From: Isoetes taiwanensis
Lineage: Eukaryota; Streptophyta; Lycopodiopsida; Isoetales; Isoetaceae
DNA length: 64,000 nt
Direction of reading: 5' to 3'
NCBI GenBank assembly: GCA_021234155.1
Contig: JAJEKV010000028.1
Span: 2,564,567-2,628,566, forward strand
Below the pieces are notes generated by a model. It was not told where the DNA came from. It ran no database searches and saw only the letters and a program-made list of their open reading frames with translations. The first letter of the stretch is position 1. Each line of letters opens with the position of its first letter. Position numbers and translations under genes: made by a program. Shown one piece after another: positions 33,092 to 45,099 of this stretch.

Positions 33092-33536
33092 CTTAATTCG
33101 GCTTTGAAGGATTCATTCGTCTTTGGCCAAATTAAGTTTGCATATTATATTGAGGACGGAATATTTTGGCAGTCCAGCCAAGCAATCAATCGGGGTAGGG
33201 TGGGGTTGCCCGCTTCCACGGAAGTATCATACCCTTGGTACAAAAGTACCCTTTCCTCGCTGTCCCATTCCCCCTCCCAACGTGTGGCAAATGTCGGCTC
33301 GTTCGTCATACCGAACCCACGCCGCGGTACCATCCTTCGCGCGCGGAATACCCCCACCGTGGCCATCCCGAGGCATGATTCAATCTTTGGGGGCTAGAAT
33401 GGCGGGCTAATTCCGACCATAATCGCCTCGAGCGAGATGGATTATCAAGATTACCCAAATGCTCAAGCAATTCCATCAACAATTCCTCAATCCAGCCAAG
33501 AATCAAGCATGTCCCCTTTTTTTTTCACACCGGGCG

Positions 33537-33728
33537 ATGGTGTCGACTAGGGCCCGATCACGAATCGATGCCACGGTTAGAGCAATGGCGGACCAAACGT
33601 GCAAGCAAACGGGTTTGTCGCCCAAAGCTAAGAAGAAAGGGCGGCAACTAGCGGTTTTGCACCGCAATGCCAAGGAGACCAACAAAGCGATGGCAATGCG
33701 GAGGAAGAGATGTCGCGCACTTGGCGAG
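33537..33728 (+). pseudogene. Possible psq-type HTH N-terminal exon of a pogo/Tigger-like transposase (copy 1)
   Basis: The exon starts ATGGTGTCGACTAGGGCCCG, encodes a basic Lys-rich segment (GLSPKAKKKG), and ends at a perfect donor GAG^GTAAGTG. In copy 2 one frame ends RWQCTEEEMSTALDEV, which resembles the start of a psq helix-turn-helix (W-x-E-E-x-M-x-x-A-L). The two copies differ by several indels, so the correct frame cannot be read. A DDE fragment of the same superfamily lies 5.3 kb downstream on the same strand (38,880-39,430). Linking them is inference. Confidence 0.3.
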
Positions 33729-36539
33729 GTAAGTGAAAATAAATTTCAATTAGATAGATAGTATTTTTAACGTCACGCCACTAGGCGACATCCAAGCGGA
33801 CATGTGACCACACCACACTACATTGGGGTCTAAGTTAGATATTGGGGTAAAAAGCGACAAAGCGAAGCCGGATAAAGCGGTAAAGCTTCGAGCAAAGCGT
33901 GCCTTTTTCGCCGACCTCAAATCCACTCGAATCGGAAGAACTAAGCATTAAAAGAGTTTCCCTACGGGTGCATGAAACTAAGTGACCATATACATGTTAT
34001 CAATCTTTCTACATTTTCGCATTTATCAACCTTTCAGCGCCGATTGTTGGGGCCTTTAACACTCCGGTTTCGCATCTCCATTATCATTTGTCTAAGTCTT
34101 GGGCATCCCGAAAAGCTTATACTAAGAATAACGTTAACGTCTTCCAAGTACTTGAATCGGGGAATCAATGAACACCCTTTGTCTACCGCTAGCTTCCATC
34201 AACTGCTTGCATTTGAACACAGTCAAGCTTTCACTTTACTCAAAGACCACAGGTTTCTATCATATAATCTGTTGGGATTTATAGTCTCATAAATGTTGTT
34301 TTAGAACAGGTCCATCATATCATTCGTTGGGATATAGTTTCTCAAGCATTGTTTTGGATTCGTTTTACATGTTTACTGTTCTCTATTTTGTAATGAGAAT
34401 GGTAGCAATGATTTAAGTTCTCCTATTATGGATGTAATGCATTTCAAAGCATAAGCATAGCCCTTGAAAGTGATATTTTTGAGCACTTCATTGGATGGAA
34501 TAGGTATATGCATGAGCGAATAATTCATATCCTTCTAATATTTTTTCATCCTCTGCCAGTATGGTTCAGTTCAGAATTATACTTCCCTGCAAAACAGCAG
34601 CATCCAAGAAAAGGTTGATTTGAATGCTTTGAAATGAATGGTTAAACACTATCACATTTGGAGTCTTTAGCTTGGTTTCCATCATACTGAGGAGTAAATC
34701 CTCTTGGGTGCGATCAAGTTTATGTTTCCTTATTTTGCATCTTATGTTGCATGTCCGGTGTTTGGATGAGATGATAAGTAAGTAAGCTAAAAACGTCATC
34801 TTAGATGGGAGATGTCATGTCTTGTTGTATGAAATACCTCACCGTTAAGTGCGCCACACTCATTCATCCCGGAAAACCGCAAAGATCCCATGGGTACCAA
34901 CCATTTGGATGTTGGCTTGGAGTTTGGACTTAAAACTTTATGCATGGCTTAAGGGTATCAATGAGCATATATTGGCCAAGTTTCCGGTCGTTTAAGTTCT
35001 CAAACTCAAGATATTACAAGTTGTATCACTTTTTGCTGCAGAAAGCAGTTTTTGCACATCTAAGGTTCCCCTATGAAATTTCAGCAAGACTTTGAATTAG
35101 CTTTTGTAATTTAGCGAGCACTTGAATAACTTTTGAGGATGACTTGCTTGCCAAACCTCAGCTTCAAATAATAACGTTTACCTCCTCAAAATAGGTCTGA
35201 TCTGGGGCGGTAGAAAAACTGGTCTAAAAGTTTTTCCTTCACAAATCAAGACAAAGAGCAAAAAATAAGAAAATAGAACTTGTACTTTGAATTAGCTTTT
35301 TGTAATTTGGGGAGCACTTGAATAAACTTAAAGATGACATGCTTGCCAAATCTTAGCTTCAAATATCTTTTGTTTCCCTCCTCAAAATAGATTGATACGA
35401 ACTAGAAAAACTGGGTCCTTCACAAAGACAAAAAAAGCAAAAATATATTTTATACTTTGAATTAGCTTTTGTAATTTGGCAAACACTTGAATAACTTTAA
35501 GGATGGCTTGCCGCCAAATCTCAGCTTGATGTAATAGCGTTTTGCAACTCAAAATAGCTCGTCTGGACCTAATTTTGTCTTGATTTGTGAAAGACAAAAA
35601 AGCATAAATTAGAAGGCATTTTAACAAATACGATATGATCCATGTCCCCGTTTTTCAAACATTGGGTCTTCAAGAATAATACTCAGATACAAAGTAATTG
35701 CTCAAACACATCTTCAAAACATCAAAGAAAATATGATAAATAACATTCTTTGAATCATAGCAATGAACATAGCAAAAGTAATCCACTGTTTTTGTTCTTT
35801 GCAAGATCAAAAAGTGTTAAACATCTTTGCAAAATCAAAATGTTAAACACATGCATGCAGCCAAATGAGATGTAAATTGAACCTAACAAAATCAAAGGTC
35901 TGACGAACACAAACATACGACCAAAATGAGATGTCGGTATTGAACCCGAGAAACCAAAAAATCTCTCCTTTTTTTTTTCTTCTATTTCCACCATCTTTAT
36001 ACACGGTTCATGGAGGTTTATACTTAACCACCATGATAACTAGAAATTAAGTATTATAGTTATCCGGAATCCAATTGAAACATGAAGTCCTTCCCAATCA
36101 TCATCAATCTTTTTTTCTTTGCAAGAAGACCTTTTTGCTTCAGATCTTGGCATCTAAAAATGAAATCAATTCTAGAGGTACAATAAAGCAAGAAATAAAT
36201 TGATTCTCTGTAGCTTCTTCTTGCTACAAAAGATCCTAAACCAAGCGTTGGCATCATAGACCATAATTAGATTTCATAGACCACCAAAAGATCCTTAATT
36301 GAATGGAATATAGACCATAAAATAGCGAATGGAGAATAATGATAATTCAATGAGCACTAATGCTTACAACATTCATTAGTACTTTGGGAAGGAAAGGTGC
36401 CTTGTGTTAGAATGAACTTATGAACAAATTCGACCATTAGTTCTTATACCTAATAAGCAAGTCACGTAAATATAAGCCATGTGGAATCCAACATATGAGA
36501 CAACTTTGAAATTTAACCACTAAAAAATGTAATAGCTCA
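33729..36539. other. Unassigned AT-rich DNA within duplication copy 1
   Basis: A (GATA)n-like run near 33,757 followed by TATTTTTAACGTC resembles the tetranucleotide-tail ends seen elsewhere. At 35,080-35,540 the phrase TTTGAATTAGCTTTTGTAAT recurs three times at about 190-bp spacing with GAGCACTTGAATAA- and CTTGCCAAA-type blocks, a degenerate three-unit repeat. No gene was recognised. This part differs from copy 2 chiefly at CTG/CAG sites. Confidence 0.5.
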
Positions 36540-37352
36540 CTTGCCCGGTGAACCTTGCTTTTCTTCCTTCTCTTCTTCATTTTTCTTTGTCATTGTCATC
36601 ACCCCCTTGCCTTTTGCCCTTAGAAGTTCTAGACCCTATTTTGCTTCCTCCCCCCCCATGCAGGTTTTCTACACCAGCATGGAAAATACTTTTGATGTTG
36701 ATGGAAGACATTTGATAATTTCCAATGTCTTCCTTTCCGGATCTTCAATCTTACATTTTAAGTTAAAATTTCTTTGGTTGCATTTCTTCAAGGTTTGTTC
36801 GAGCAGCTTTTTAGTGTCTCTTCCTCCCTCAAAAAGTTCTGGATGATGTCCTTCTCAGCAGATGGTTCATTCAACCCTTCCAGCACTTCTCTTTGACTTG
36901 ATTTTTCCTGTATTTGAGATGCTATCAAGTCTGTTGTCCCCTTAACAAAATAAAGGCCTCCTTCCAGTTTGTTCTCTTCCTTCTGAAGCTGCTTTTATGT
37001 GTGTCATGATGTTTTGTATGTTCACTTCAAACTTGCTGCACTCTCCTTTTCCTTTCTTTACCTATGAAGATTTAAACGAATCGGCAGCAAATGCAGACCA
37101 GTTTACCTCATAGTTCTTAGGGTTCAGGCGTGGCTTCATGGTGTTAGACCATGCAAATGCTCTGGCAAAGCATGTCCTTACTTCATTGTTTGTCAAGCCA
37201 TACTGATATATCCTGGCAAGCAGATTCTGCAGCAAAAACTCAAACTCGGGCCTCACCTCCTTCACATAAACCTTTCCTTTCACCAATGGAGTCTTCCAGA
37301 CTTGCAAGAAGCCTGAGTCTGAAACATCAGACTTCTTCAGCATTTTCGGCAA
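36540..37352 (-). pseudogene. Unrecognised coding-like relic
   Basis: A clean 96-codon minus-strand frame (37,352-37,062; FLQVWKTPLVKGKVYVKEVR, then RTCFARAFAWSNTMKPRL) continues beyond its stop in a coding-like way (KKGKGECSKFEVNIQNIMTH, then KKLLEQTLKKC) to about 36,540, with scattered stops. It looks like the C-terminal part of a decayed gene or element. I do not recognise the family. Confidence 0.3.
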
Positions 37353-38039
37353 CAGACCAGAGTTGTTGAGACCCCTGTACTTGCAAAACTCAAACTCTGT
37401 CCTGGCAAAAGAAGCTGCAAAGAAAAAAAATCACAAATTCAATAGAATGCAAGCAAAACAAGCAACCCAATTGGCCATTTTTGGAAAAAAAAAAAAAAAA
37501 AACTTACTCCTGAAGGATCACCTTTGGGAAAAGCCTGTGCCATGTCTGATACAACAAACTTAAGCACGAAATCAAAAGAAAAGTTCAATGAAAAAAATCA
37601 AAAATCAAAATGAGGAACCCCGGAACGCCTGGTGTAAAACCACCCCCGGCGATGGATAGGCGCCACCCCCACCCTTCATGGACGGGCCTTCCCGGAAAAT
37701 TTGAAGTCGCTTTTCTTCATCTAAATCGATCTTGCGTTGATCCATTTAGAATAGATGTTGTCATGTGTTATGTTATCGAAGAAACCGGTGGTTAAACAAA
37801 GAAAATTTTGTTGTTAGAACACCCATCATGCTTCCGCCATAGCCAAATCCTATTAACTTCCACGCCATTCATTGAACAACCCCTCAAAATGATTAGTACG
37901 ATCAATTTGATTTTGCGGGTAGCCATGTCATCATCGTCCAGGAAGCAATTTGCTAAAACGATCATCGTTCCCGCTCTCCAAGCACCTCCAAGCGCAATGC
38001 CGGACCAAAAACGCAGCGGCTGACCGGGCCGAATGCTTT
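37353..38039. other. Unassigned intergenic DNA
   Basis: There is a poly(A) run at about 37,484-37,501. No gene, RNA or repeat family was recognised. Confidence 0.4.
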
Positions 38040-38215
38040 GTACCTCAATATCTCACTTAGACCCATTTGCTCTGCGGGGGTCACCAAACCTTCCTTCCAC
38101 ATTGCGCCTGCAGGATTTGACCCCCACTTGATGCTCGAGTCGAGATTACGGCCCGTCTCGAGCTAATCACATTGCTGGGAACTAGTGTGTTACCACTAAG
38201 ACCAAGCATGAGGCA
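38040..38215 (-). mobile_element. tRNA-derived SINE-like element
   Basis: On the minus strand TTGGTCTTAGTGGTAAC (A-box-like, about 38,190-38,206) is followed about 75 bp later by GGGTCAAATCC (B-box-like, 38,118-38,128) and then an unrelated body. This is the layout of a tRNA-derived SINE promoter. The spacing is too long and the stems too poor for a real tRNA gene. The ends were not defined. Confidence 0.5.
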
Positions 38216-38879
38216 CGCAAATATTACCTAATTGTCTTGTCTTGATGTGAATCGAACCATCGATCCAGCTTAGAGGGAGTCAACAGCCTTCAAACGTTCC
38301 TAAGCTTCCATATTAGAGAAGCATCTAAAGCGGTGGTGCATACGAGTAGATCCCACCCGTGGGATTGGTTGTATGGGCGGATTTCCAAAAGAATGCAAGG
38401 CATCCCGAGATCCCGGCGGTACACCAGCCCAATAATAGGCGTGGCGGAAGCGTGGAAATGGGTGTGACTTTCTTCTTTGTAAAGAAGCGTCTTGATCGAG
38501 ATGGCGAGGGAGGGTAATTCGCCTGGCGGGTGTGCCAGGAGCAAATGATGGAAGCTTCTTTCAAGCAAAGGAACCCCTGAGATATACGCCGAAATTACCC
38601 GTTGGAGGTTTCCGCGTGCCGGGCAATGAATCAAAATAACTTGGATGGCTTCTACCGCAGGGGCTGAAAGTGTATGATGAGTTTAGCTTTCCCCCTTCCG
38701 AGAATTTGGAGCATGACGAGAGACGGGGATCAAAACGGGAAAGTAAAGGGTTGAGGATAATTGCCAAGAAAGAAAGAGAATAGGGTTAATGAGCTAGTGA
38801 TGAATACAAGGGAATGGGTAACTATTTTAGTGTGTGTCAATACAAGAAGGGTTAAGGATGCCTAATCTCTATATTTTTC
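38216..38879. other. Unassigned intergenic DNA
   Basis: Minus-strand frames at 38,290-38,767 are open but overlap each other in different frames and show no family signature. They are treated as non-coding. Confidence 0.35.
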
Positions 38880-39430
38880 AAGGGTACAAGGATGAGGCAA
38901 GACAACATAGCAGGTTGTGAAGAGGGAGCAATTCGAGCAGTCACGAAATCAGCTTGGATGACCAGGTATTCAAATTTCAACGCTTCTCTCATTTTCGATT
39001 CAGAGTCCCTAGGGGGTGTCACCGATCGACCTCATCTCATATTGCCGGATGGCCATGGGTAGCCATGTGGAACTGGATGTCATCCTAACGCCAAAGAGAT
39101 GGGTATACATTTTGCCCCACTACCCTCACACATCACATAGGCTACAACCACTAGATGTATCTTGCTTTGCACCATTCAAAGCTGCATTCAAAAGACAGAG
39201 GCGTACCATATGGTGAGGAAGGGTGGGATTTGAACCAAAGAGGGAAGACATAGTTTGAACTCATTTTCCCGACCATTCGCAAATGGTCTAACAACAAGCC
39301 CAACATAAAGGCGGGTTTCATAAAACCTGAATATGACCATTTAACCCAACAAAAGTGATTCTGGAAGGAAGGATCAAGGTTTTCAACAGGGCGGAAATGA
39401 AGGTGTGCCCCAGAATTGACAAAAGGCCAT
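38880..39430 (+). mobile_element. pogo/Tigger-like DDE transposase fragment
   Basis: Pieces read in order: CEEGAIRAVTKSAWMTRYSN, then GGVTDRPHLILPDGHG with a SHVELDVI continuation, then YPHTSHRLQPLDVSCFAPFK, then a C-terminal SFFPTIRKWSNNKPNIKAGF-like segment. The HTSHRLQPLDVS.FAPFK block is the hallmark of DDE_1 (pogo/Tigger/jerky-type) transposases and carries the third catalytic Asp. The LPDGHG Asp is also present. Frame changes and stops break it, and no terminal repeats were identified. Confidence 0.75.
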
Positions 39431-42400
39431 GCACATTAGGGGAGATGGCTGAAATAGGTGTAGATGCCCAAGCCCCTTACAACAAAGACGTGTGGCATGG
39501 ATGAGGGTTTCTTGGGGTTTTAGAAAGAACATGGCGGAGAATATAACTCTTTATATATACAATTCATTTAATATAGCATTTGGTAACACCTCCGCTCTTG
39601 CAGTCCAAGGCTACACCAGCCATCTCTTGCACAAGAATGAGACAGTGGGGTACGTAATAAATACGCCGGCGGATGAGGGATGGACAAAAACCCGTGTGCT
39701 TTATTACTAAATCTATATCAATTAATCTTGAGTGATTATGACTCGGACGAGCGGTATTGGGAATAGATATACTTAATGGCCAAGAAGCCATGATGAAAAG
39801 ATAAGGACAAAGCTGGCCGTAGTAATTGCTCCGAGGATTTTCATGTAATGCACTACAATAATATATTCCATTCAAAGGGGTGCCTCTTTCGAGACGTTAC
39901 ATTGTTGCTTCCATAAATGCCTTCACGAAACACCCTTGCAAAATAGCTCTTTCAAAATACAACAAAACGTTAATAAAAAACATAGAAAGGGCGGTTTCAA
40001 AGTGCGTCCATTTTAGCCAGGATCACCCGACTATATGGCTTTCAGGTCTACTGATTGGCCAAGGACTTTCAAACTTTACATTGCCCCCACACAAACCGCT
40101 TGACCGACATTCTTGATTACTTTTGGTCATGCTCACCCTTTGCATGTTGGATCTGATCACAGATCTGCGGTGTGACCACCATTAGGGGTTGGAGCAGGTG
40201 CTGGCCGAGATTTCCTCGATTGACAAAGCGGGTTCTTCAAAGTGAAGAAGGCGGCTCCTACGTACTTATGAGGCGCGTAGGAATAACTGGCTCCTTCTTC
40301 CGATGGAGGGTGTGTCACGGAGGAGCTTCGCGGTAACCACACTCCGCAATGCCAGCCCAGCATACTCCATTGCCCTTTCGTAGTCTCGCGGGGAAACTAA
40401 AGGAAATGAATTAGATAAAAGCGAACCCTACAACCAGTCTATGCAAGAGCAAACTTTATTACCCGCCAGGCTGAGGAGTTGATCGAGATCTCACCGAGGA
40501 ATCTTTGGGAGATAGAGGATGTCGGAACGGATGCTGGTGAAGCCACTTGACACTTTTATAGCCAAGATTGGCATGATGGCGCTCTGCCGATTTGTCGCGA
40601 GGAAGCTTGTTGGAATCTATAATCCTCCCAAATCACGCGAAGAAGTCAGTGGGGGTAGATCGAGCAGCACGGAGGAAGGTGTTTGGCAAAAGCTTCGAGA
40701 AAAAGGGAGCTAGAAGTAGTGGCGAATGATGGTCCCTATACCCTCATTCGTTGGACCCATTTGGACCCGATAGCCATTGGGTTGTCGCGGCCGAAGTGAG
40801 CAGTGAAGACCGTAGAATGAGGTATTCCTACGGCCGCCGATGTAAAGGCGAGAAGGCGATGAGGCGGACCCTTAGATTACGAGAGGGTTATGCATGGCGT
40901 TATTAGTTTCTATAACTGGCGAAAGGTACGGAACAATACCCGGTAGCGATCATCACCGTAGCTTTATCTAGGTAGCGGCGGGGAGGCGTTGGGGGTGGAG
41001 AAGTGGGCCACAACCATGGCATGAGAAACAGAGTATATGTGATGGAAGCACTTACAAATCCCCTATTTACTTTGAAGCCCCACAACTTTTAAGCCATATA
41101 GATTATTTACATGTATTTCTTAGGACAACATATGACATATCTGATTAGGTATCCAATGACACTGATTGAAGCAATTGAACAGTTTTTGACAATTTCTTGG
41201 GTGCCTTGCTTTTGCGCCTCTTAAGTCGAAAAAACATGGCAACCCCACCTAAACAAAATCCTTTTAGTTTTTGAGATAAATAGGACATCTCAAATTTCAA
41301 AGACGACATGTCCAATCCAATACAAAAGGTATCCACTTTAAAAACAAAATGTTCCTGCAAAGATAATGAGATCTTATAAACAAAAACACAATTTCATTAA
41401 ACAAACTCTTATAAGCATTTCATACAAGATGGTCCTATGCAACATTGTATATTTTGACGACCTGACATCTTTTTCCCATTTTAAATTATACGCTAAGTCA
41501 AAATCGGCAACACAATCATCGGGGCCATTTGTAGTAACATTCAACCCGTGCATCCAACTTTTTTGCTTTTTCATCCCGTTGTGAACTTATCTTTTATGGC
41601 GGTTCGATGACTAAACACCTGCCCGTATGTGGCATTATTTATTTTCAAACAAGTGCAACCTGTATCAATTTCAAAGACATTACTAGAAGAGTTGCTTGAT
41701 AAAATCCATTATATCTCATTAAGCTTCCCTAACTCTTCCATAAGTTTCATGTGTGGCCAATTTGTTTTGAACATGCAATTTAAATTCAACATATTCCTCT
41801 CTCAAAACTTTTTTGTCCTAACTAAAGTCAACAACAATTTCTTTATTTCCTTTTCAACCTTTTTTTTTATGTTCCATAGAATGATGTTAAATGAGCCAAC
41901 TCTGCCCACCAAATCTTTTTAATCATACGCTTTTTAGGCATATGCAAAGGAGAAAAAATTAGGAGGTCCAATCCAAAATGAAAAAAGTGCACTTATTTTA
42001 TTTAATTTAAAAGCAAAATGTAATTTAATTTTTTGTTTGGTTAATATTTTAATAAAGATGAATTTCTATGTATATCTAAGATAAGTTACATCAAATAAAA
42101 TATACATCTAAAAAGAAATCCTTCTCCACTTAAAAAGAGTAGGGACAAAATCCTTCTCTTTAAAAACTAGTAGGACAAAGTCCATCACTTCTGGACCTTT
42201 TCTTTGTAGGGCGGCAGTCCTACTCATGTCCAACAACTGTCGAATATTGGCAAATTTTCTAGGACAAAACATAAGGCTAACCTCACTTTTTCGGAATTTG
42301 AATTCTATTTTTAACCCTTTTTTAGGCATTCTAGCTTCCAAGAATCATGGCAAAGATTCACTCAAAAGTTATTCAAAAGCTTTGAAACCCATTCCCACAA

Positions 42401-42684
42401 GGTGTGGTCAAAAAGAATCTGGAAGGGAGGGGTCACCAATAGTGAACCAATTTCATAACCAAATCGATTTAAAAAAAAGATTTCCATGTAGTAGAAATAC
42501 ATATGAACCGCTCTCTCGTTAAAATGGAATAGACATCATAATCGAAAGTTCCCCATTATTATCACGCAACACAAAATAATAAATGCAAAGAAAACATTAT
42601 ATATCCTTCCTACATGGCATCCGGCGGTTTTTTTCACATGCTAACTTTCATAAACCAATTTTTATGAACATAGTAGGGCATGTT
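39431..42684. other. Unassigned DNA, AT-rich from 41.0 kb
   Basis: No recognisable gene was found. Open frames such as 39,492-39,710 and 40,519-40,713 have no family signature. The tract 41,090-42,600 is very AT-rich with long T and A runs. Confidence 0.4.
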
Positions 42685-42740
42685 CTATAGTGGGATTTGA
42701 ACCCACTAATCACCTTTCGAACCCATTAATCCGAATCGGT
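42685..42740 (-). mobile_element. tRNA T-arm-like sequence, probable SINE remnant
   Basis: GTGGGTTCAAATCCCAC on the minus strand is a perfect 5-bp T-stem with a TTCAAAT loop, that is, a B box in tRNA context. No matching acceptor, D-arm or anticodon arm could be assembled upstream, so this is a SINE or tRNA relic rather than a tRNA gene. Confidence 0.4.
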
Positions 42741-42954
42741 TTAACAAAACAATATCATTGATAATAGCCCTCTCTTGAAATGCAGCTTGCTAGCTTCATC
42801 GAATTTCATCTTGACTATAAGATACTCATAAACCATGCATACCGACTTCAATAGCTTGAAACTATACTCATTCTTAATCACATATAGAACTCATAGAGCG
42901 GTAGATAAAATTTACCTATCTGTTATATTCATGTCCGTTCTTTTGAGAATAGAA

Positions 42955-43015
42955 TGTAGTAGAATAAAAGAGTTTTTATCATCCACAAAGACCAATGGGG
43001 CCTATGAGATCCAAT
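42955..43015 (-). mobile_element. LINE/SINE 3' terminus fragment
   Basis: The minus strand reads CATAGGCCCCATTGGTCTTT followed by GTGGATGATAAAAACTC, matching the 3' end shared by the LINE at 1,500-1,530 and the SINE at 25,161. It is a 5'-truncated insertion with no coding part. Confidence 0.55.
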
Positions 43016-43254
43016 GAAAAGAAGCGCCAATAAACTTATTATTATCCACTAAAAACCCCACCCACAGATTTAGAAGGAAAAATCGTAGCGGTAATAAGGA
43101 TACTATCAAATTGTACAAATATATACGCGCTAGAATTGTATACATATCATATGGAGGTCCAAAGTGTAAATATCCCTCCATATCCATATCCATGACCTTA
43201 TAAAGTATACATCCGCATCGTAGGGCTTCCGTGTTTATATCACATGTACCGCCG

Positions 43255-43790
43255 TCTAACTAACTTTCTATACTGTCCAGGATTGATCATATGCACAGAT
43301 GTACTCACGGAGGGCATGGTATTCATCCTCAATGGCTCCTATATGACAAGATTGACAAAGACCGCATTCGGCCAAGGGTCCCTAATCCATCCGTGATGTC
43401 TCAAATTGGAGAGGGTTTGCACTTGTCAGCGAATTGGGAGGCAATTTGTGCCTTTTATATCGCGTAGTGTTGTGAGCCTCGATCCAATGTGTAGGATTTA
43501 TGTGGCGCCGGTAATGTGTTGTCTCCTGACATGTTGAAGCTACCGGCATTCCGCAGAGCTTGCTGAGGAAGCAAGTGTCAAGGTATTGCTCAAATGGCAC
43601 CGGCCTCTGATTTGTTCCATATGCACATATTATCTTGTATATTCCATCCGGTCATGGCTCCATTTTTCCTCCCAAGATGCCTTGAGTGTTGCAGCCTCAG
43701 TGGGACGATTTATAAAAGCAGGTTAGGAAAGACGAGCATCATCCATATTGACCACCTCTCAAAATAGGCGATGTGGCCGATCCAAGGGTC
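43255..43790 (-). mobile_element. LINE fragment, same family as at position 1
   Basis: The minus strand encodes QYLDTCFLSKLCGMP and ETTHYRRHINPT, clear counterparts of QYLDTCFLSKLWDAN and KTTHYQRHINPT at 900-1,010, and further on ECGLCQSCHIGAIEDEYHAL, the counterpart of the Cys/His cluster at 1,159-1,230. The nucleotide motif GTGGTCAATATGGAYGATGC is also shared (735 and 43,733). It has several frameshifts and is truncated at both ends. Confidence 0.75.
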
Positions 43791-45099
43791 AGCTTTCAAA
43801 AGGGCAAGAACCACGCTTCACCTAATATAAACTTTATCTACACCCATGTTAACATCCAACATATCACTATCCATAAAAGTCCCATGTATGCAATGCAATT
43901 TGATTTATCAAATAGAAATCCACATCAGCTAAATTATTGCACCCATTAACACCCTCCCTATAATGATCCACATGGATAAATAACCACATCCACTAGAATG
44001 ATGACATTAGCTAGAACAAATTATAAAATGCCGCGAGGTTTGTATAAATATTAATGATTAAATCCATTAAAATTATCACCGGAATATCAGGGCATCAATA
44101 GTATGGTTAAAGGGACGTCTTGGTTTTGCCTCTGTTTAAACCCGATATCTTTATTTATCCAGGGCATAAAATCCATGATGCTAATCATGAGAATATTATT
44201 CCAAAATAGTTCAGCCCAATTTTAAAGGTTTGGTCTATTAGTGCTAATGATTCTCGCAGGGAATTGCTGTTGCTGAATTTGTAGAATTGTTTTACTAGTG
44301 TTTATTCTTATCAAAATCCCTCGATGGAATTTTGGTTTTGGAATAGAATTAATGCGGGGCCCTAACTAACCCTTGGATGTAGATGAGTTTGGTAATTGAG
44401 GTGATTTTAATATGGTAACCTAATAGAGCTCTTCTGCCCAGGAGAACCGTACCGGTTCTAATCACTTTTGTCTTCTCACAACTTCATTTTGGTCAATCCG
44501 GAGCTAATGCTTTAAATTTGTCCATAGATAGGGTCGATCCCATTTTCACGCCTTCATGACCAGATTCTATATGAGTGAGAATATGGACCAGTGCTTGCAA
44601 GTTGTGACATGAGAGGTTGCACAATCTCCTCGACCAATTTCCTCGTGATGATCCTGTGAGGCAATGCTTGAGGATAAAAATCTTGTTCTGGCCAGATATG
44701 GAAACATTGAATCGGGAGGTTACATGGCCAAGCTTGAGAGTCCATAACGTAAATACCACACTGGTGTCCCTTGGGATGGATGTGGTGGGTGGATCAGCAC
44801 GGCTAAACATTAAGATTTGGCGGCTTCAGAATAGGGGAGAAATATTTTCTCTGTAGAATCAAAGCCCACTTTGAATTTCAAGAAGAATTTATTTTCAAGC
44901 CTCTCTTGGAAACACGCGTGACGATTATAAAATTGAGATTGAGAAGATTGAATAATAGCCCGAGTTGGAGGATAAGCTAAAATGAGGGAAGCAAGGAAGA
45001 TGAAAGGTCTTAACTCCAAATGCTTCGCTTTTAAAAGGCTAAATCTAGGGTTAAGAGGAGTCATATCTATGAGAGCCTAACCATGATTGCTCCGATAAC
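43791..45099. other. Unassigned DNA upstream of the L1-type LINE
   Basis: This may include the decayed 5' part (endonuclease region) of the LINE that follows, but no endonuclease motif could be read. The frames at 44,493-44,856 on both strands have no family signature. Confidence 0.35.

Larger units (their letters stand above)
24159..36561 (+). repeat. Segmental duplication, copy 1 (at least 12.4 kb)
   Basis: This segment recurs in the same orientation at 51,596-64,000, offset about 27.41-27.44 kb, with the same order of integrase scrap, 55-bp repeats, SINE heads, VIT-VWA gene, PPR pseudogene and transposase-like exon. The left breakpoint is at CTCGGCTAATGG. The right end is set only by the edge of the window. 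Much of the noncoding sequence is identical for hundreds of bases, so the event is recent, or the copies are alleles placed in tandem by assembly. Confidence 0.95.

Noticed and set aside
36541-36846. 101-codon plus-strand ORF
   Set aside because: The opposite strand reads more coherently as coding sequence continuing from 37,352, and the plus frame is Ser/Phe-rich as expected for a shadow.
38040-38215. Possible tRNA gene with intron
   Set aside because: A- and B-box-like motifs are about 75 bp apart and no cloverleaf with matching acceptor stem was found. A SINE-type promoter fits better.
42685-42740. Possible tRNA gene
   Set aside because: Only a T-arm is present. No D-arm, anticodon arm or acceptor stem can be paired around it.
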